Part shown: positions 5,304-8,376 of the stretch, one piece after another
How positions within the stretch are numbered: position 1 is the stretch's first letter
Layout of the letters: every line of letters begins with the position of its first letter
Assembly: GCA_028708105.1 (NCBI GenBank)
Contig: JAQVZR010000058.1
Location: forward strand, 1 to 8,376
Length of the DNA: 8,376 bases
Direction: 5' to 3'
Source: Desulfoplanes sp.
Lineage (GTDB): Bacteria; Desulfobacterota; Desulfovibrionia; Desulfovibrionales; Desulfomicrobiaceae
Made by a program: the position numbers and the translations under genes
Notes under the pieces: generated by a model
The model's database searches: none
What the model was told of the DNA's origin: nothing
What the model saw: the letters and a program-made list of their open reading frames with translations, nothing else

Positions 5304-8300
5304 TCAGAGATCCATGAATGCGTTGATTTCGGCCATGATTTCCGGGGCCGTGAAGCCCTGGAGCTGAATGGCTCCCGAGCGGCAGGCTGCTGTGCATAGA
5401 CCGCAGCCCTTGCATAGGGAGGGCTGGATCATGGCTTTGCCGGATTTGGCGTCCATCATGGGCGCACCGTAGGGGCAGACGGCCACGCAGACACCGCAGC
5501 TGACGCAGTAGCCTGCATTGACCTTGGCCACACTTCCGGAGCTGTGGATTTCTTTGGCCGCCAGCAGGGTCACGGCCCGGGCCGCTGCTGCCTGGGCCTG
5601 GGCAATGGATTCGTCCAGAGGTTTGGGGGCATGGGCCAGGCCGCACACAAATACGCCTTCGGTGGCAAAGTCCACGGGACGTAGCTTGACGTGGGCCTCG
5701 GAAAAGAAGCCGAATTCGTCCTGGCTGACCTTGTACATATTGGCCAGGGGGTTTTTTATCTCCGGGACGATGGCCGTTGCCAGGACCAGGATGTCCGGCT
5801 GGATGCGCAGTTTGCGCCGCAGCACACAGTCGCTGAAATCGATCTGCAGGGCTTCGCCCTGCCGGGTGACCGAGAGTTCCTTTTCAAAGCAATAGCGGAT
5901 GAAATGGATACCGGCTTCCCGGGCTTGCCGGAAGATGTCTTCCTGAAATCCGTAGGGGCGCATGTCCCGGTAGAGGACATAGATGTTCATGTCCGGGTTC
6001 AGTTCCCGAAGGCGCAGGGCACTCTTGATATTCTGGGTGCAGCAGAGTTTGGAACAATAGGGGCGGGAAGGAATGCGCGATCCCACGCACTGGATGAGCA
6101 CCGCGGTATTTGTACGGCTCAGGACGACCTCATCCTCGATGAATTTTTTGTGCAGGTCCAGGCGGGTCAAAACACGGGGGTCCTGACCGTAAAGATACAT
6201 GTCTGGCTTGAGCTCTTCAGCGCCTGTGGCAATGATGGTCACCCCGTGATTCAGAGTGGTTACGGCCCCCGCAGTATTGATGGTGGTGGTGAAGTTGCCC
6301 ACAAATCCCGAGGCATTGGTGATCTGGGTGTTTTTGAGCACCGTGATATGGGGGTCGGATTCCACGGCCTGGATGGTTTTTTTGAGATAGGCATGGACAT
6401 CCTCCTGCCGCCAGGTGCGTTGGAGAAACCAGGCCTTGCCGCCCAGTCTGTCCGAGCGTTCCACCAGATACGTGGTGAACCCCTGTTCGCCCAGATTCCT
6501 GGCGGCTTCCAGCCCGGCCACGCCTCCTCCGATGACCAGGGCGGATTGACCCACAGTCAGGGTCGGTTCTTCCAACGACTCCTGCAGGGCCACCTTGGCC
6601 ACGGCCATACGCACCAGATCGATGGCCTTGGCAGTGGCAGCCTCGGGATCAAATTTATGGACCCAGGAACATTGGTTGCGGATGTTGGCCATTGCAAAAA
6701 GATATTTGTTGATTCCTGCCTTGGTCAGGGTTTCCTGGAACAGAGGCTCGTGAGTCTTGGGCGTGCATGCCGCAACCACGACCCGGTTGATGCCCTGTTC
6801 TTTTATGACCTGGGATATGTTTTCCTGGGTGTCCTGGGAACAGGAAAACATGTTGGTGCCCACATAGACCACCCCGGGGAGGGCTTTGGTGGCTTCTTCC
6901 ATGCGTTTCATGCCCACAACTCCGGCAATATTGGTCCCGCAGCAGCACAGAAAAACCCCGATGCGCACAGGTTCCCCTCGGGTTTCCCGGACGAAAGGCA
7001 TTGCCGGAGATTTGGTCAGGGTGAACCTGGCCGGGGCGAGTCTGCTGCCCACAGCGCCGGCTGCAGCGCTGGAATCGATGACCGAGGAAGGGATATCTTT
7101 GGGTGCCTGGAAGGAACCACAGACGTAAATCCCAGGGCGAGAGGTCTGGACAGGCGTGAAGGAGGAGGTGGCTACAAAGTTGTAATGGTTCAGTGCGATG
7201 CCAAGGTTTGCAGCCATTTCCGCATTTTTAGCATTGGCGCTTAGGCCCACAGAAAGAACTACAATATCGAAATATTCTTCTTCAATTTCACCCAGTTCAT
7301 TCACGTAGCGGATGGCGTGACGGCCCGTGTCGTCCAGGGGGGCGACTTCGGATATCTTGGATTTGATGAACCTGACGCCGGAGTCGTCTTTGGCCCGGTT
7401 GAAATATTGTTCAAAATTTTTGCCGTTGGCCCGGATATCCAGATAAAAAATGGCCGTGTCCAGAAAGTCTGTGGAATGTTCCTTGGCCAGCATGGCTTCC
7501 TTGATGGCCGCTGTGCAGCACACGGCTGAGCAGTATCCGTTGGCTCCTTTATGTCTGTCCCGTGAGCCTACGCATTGCAGCCAGGCAATTTTTTGTGGAG
7601 CCTTTTTGTCCAAAGGTCGGACCAGATGCCCCTCCGTAGGACCGGAGGCCGAAAGCAATCGCTCAAATTCCATGTTGGTCAGGATATTGGGTGAACGAGT
7701 ATACCCGTAGATGTCATGTTTTGAAGGATCAAAGGAACCGCATCCTTCGGCCAGGACAACCGCACCGACATTGAGATGTACGCTTTTAGCTGTCTGGGTA
7801 TAATCAATGGCCTGCTGGGGGCAGATCTTGGCACAGTTGCCGCATTTGCCTTTGGTCAGGTAGAGGCACTGGTTCTCGTCGATGGCGTACTTGAGGGGCA
7901 CGGCCTGGGCGTATTTAAGATAGATGGCCTTGCGTTTGGAAAGGCCTCCGTCGTATTCATTGGGAACTTTTTTGGGACATTTTTCAGCACACAGGCCGCA
8001 GGCAATACACTTGTCCGGGTTCACATAGCGGGGATGCTTAAGCACTGTAACGTTAAAGTTTCCCTCTTCGCCGTCAACAGCCGTGACTTCGGAGAGAGTG
8101 AGCAGTTCGATATTGATGTGCCGGCCGACCTCGACCAGCTTGGGGGAGATAATTCACATGGCGCAGTCATTGGTGGGGAATGTCTTGTCCAGCTGAGACA
8201 TCATCCCGCCAATGGAACTGGATCGCTCCACGAGGTAAACATAGTATCCTGAATTTGCCAGATCCAGGGCCGATTGCATGCCTGTTATGCCGCCGCCGAC

Positions 8301-8333
8301 AACAAGGACCGCGCCAATGATATTCTTGGTCAT
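5304..8333 (-). CDS. hdrA: Selenocysteine-containing HdrA-like FAD/iron-sulfur protein
   Basis: This is a cytoplasmic flavin/iron-sulfur electron-transfer subunit of the heterodisulfide-reductase A family, usually working with HdrB/HdrC, MvhD-like or FloxABCD-type partners. The start is the ATG at 8331-8333, 7 nt after GGAG (8341-8344). The product has 1009 residues if the UGA at codon 60 is read as selenocysteine. Domains in order: an FAD-binding motif VVGGGITG (about 11-18); the HdrA signature [23 protein letters not shown] (Cys57, Sec60); a ferredoxin-type cluster (Cys109, 112, 115, 119) and a second set (Cys156, 164, 167, 171); GYCSAVCC (about 266-273); a CCCG segment (463-466); a second FAD module with VIGGGVAG (600-607) and a second YCSKLCC; and a C-terminal 2[4Fe-4S] ferredoxin (Cys943, 946, 949, 953 and 974, 977, 980, 984). 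The second FAD module lacks the Cys/Sec motif. Starting at the GTG after the UGA would delete the first FAD motif. It ends in tandem stops, TGA TAA. The operon probably extends past the window. Confidence 0.95.
8120..8139 (-). promoter_or_regulatory. Bacterial SECIS element in hdrA mRNA
   Basis: On the minus strand, beginning 14 nt after the UGA, GCUGGUCG pairs with CGGCCGGC (8 bp, two of them U-G wobbles) around an AGGU loop. The loop guanines fall about 23-24 nt after the UGA, inside the usual 16-37 nt window, and a GG in the apical loop is the hallmark of SelB-binding bacterial SECIS hairpins. Confidence 0.82.
8154..8156 (-). other. UGA selenocysteine codon of hdrA (residue 60)
   Basis: The codon is in frame with both flanks and sits where HdrA-family proteins have the second residue of a DCxxC or DCxxU motif. 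Upstream reads [12 protein letters not shown] and downstream reads [12 protein letters not shown], both strongly HdrA-like. Confidence 0.93.
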
Positions 8334-8376
8334 GATGGAGCTCCAAAGAGGGGGTGAATATCTTAAAAGTGTCGTT

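Noticed and set aside
5691..7244. 517-codon open frame on the plus strand, antisense to hdrA
   Set aside because: Gly/His/Phe-rich product without recognisable domains, lying entirely opposite a gene with clear HdrA motifs. It is a shadow of GC-biased codons.
5304..8045. hdrA starting at the GTG at 8045
   Set aside because: It would remove the FAD-binding motif and the DCAM-Sec signature, and there is a good ATG with ribosome site at 8333.
1..8376. tRNA (including tRNA-Pyl or tRNA-Sec), rRNA, CRISPR arrays, insertion-sequence ends
   Set aside because: Read for on both strands. No cloverleaf, spaced direct-repeat array or paired terminal inverted repeats were seen.

Overview
The window most likely comes from an anaerobic, sulfate-reducing deltaproteobacterium (Desulfobacterota, Desulfobacterales type). 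The main reason is a very large HdrA-type iron-sulfur flavoprotein of about 1009 residues that carries selenocysteine. The two-component system and the moderate GC content fit but do not discriminate. What stands out is stop-codon recoding: one gene here needs UGA read as selenocysteine, and a second is best explained by UAG read as pyrrolysine. Known bacteria that use both amino acids include deltaproteobacteria, such as a sulfate-reducing symbiont of gutless worms.

Layout. 1-194 holds no gene. 195-2329 (minus) is an OmpR-type response regulator and its membrane sensor kinase, overlapping by 4 bp. 2406-3106 (minus) has an unrecognised 186-residue protein gene, then a possible short overlapping ORF with an amber codon near its start. 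3107-3821 has no confident gene. It contains four consecutive hairpins, the last a good intrinsic terminator, and a short coding-like remnant. 3822-5123 (plus) is one reading frame for an exported protein with two OsmC-like domains, interrupted only by two in-frame TAG codons (4173 and 4791) and ending in TAA. A 15-bp tandem duplication and a two-way terminator-like hairpin lie between it and the convergent hdrA gene (5304-8333, minus). hdrA crosses an in-frame UGA at 8154-8156, followed at the expected distance by a hairpin matching a bacterial SECIS element.

How the parts relate. HdrA is a cytoplasmic flavin and [4Fe-4S] electron-transfer hub. Its operon probably continues upstream beyond the window. 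The OsmC-like protein has a signal peptide, so it should act outside the cytoplasm. OsmC proteins reduce organic hydroperoxides with a cysteine pair; here only the second domain keeps that pair. The two amber codons fall at nearly equivalent positions in the two domains, next to the helix that carries the first catalytic cysteine. That argues against random decay and for a pyrrolysine-containing protein outside the classical methylamine methyltransferases. No confidently called gene in the window ends in TAG. Whether the organism has pylS, pylT, pylBCD, selA, selB and selC cannot be seen here.
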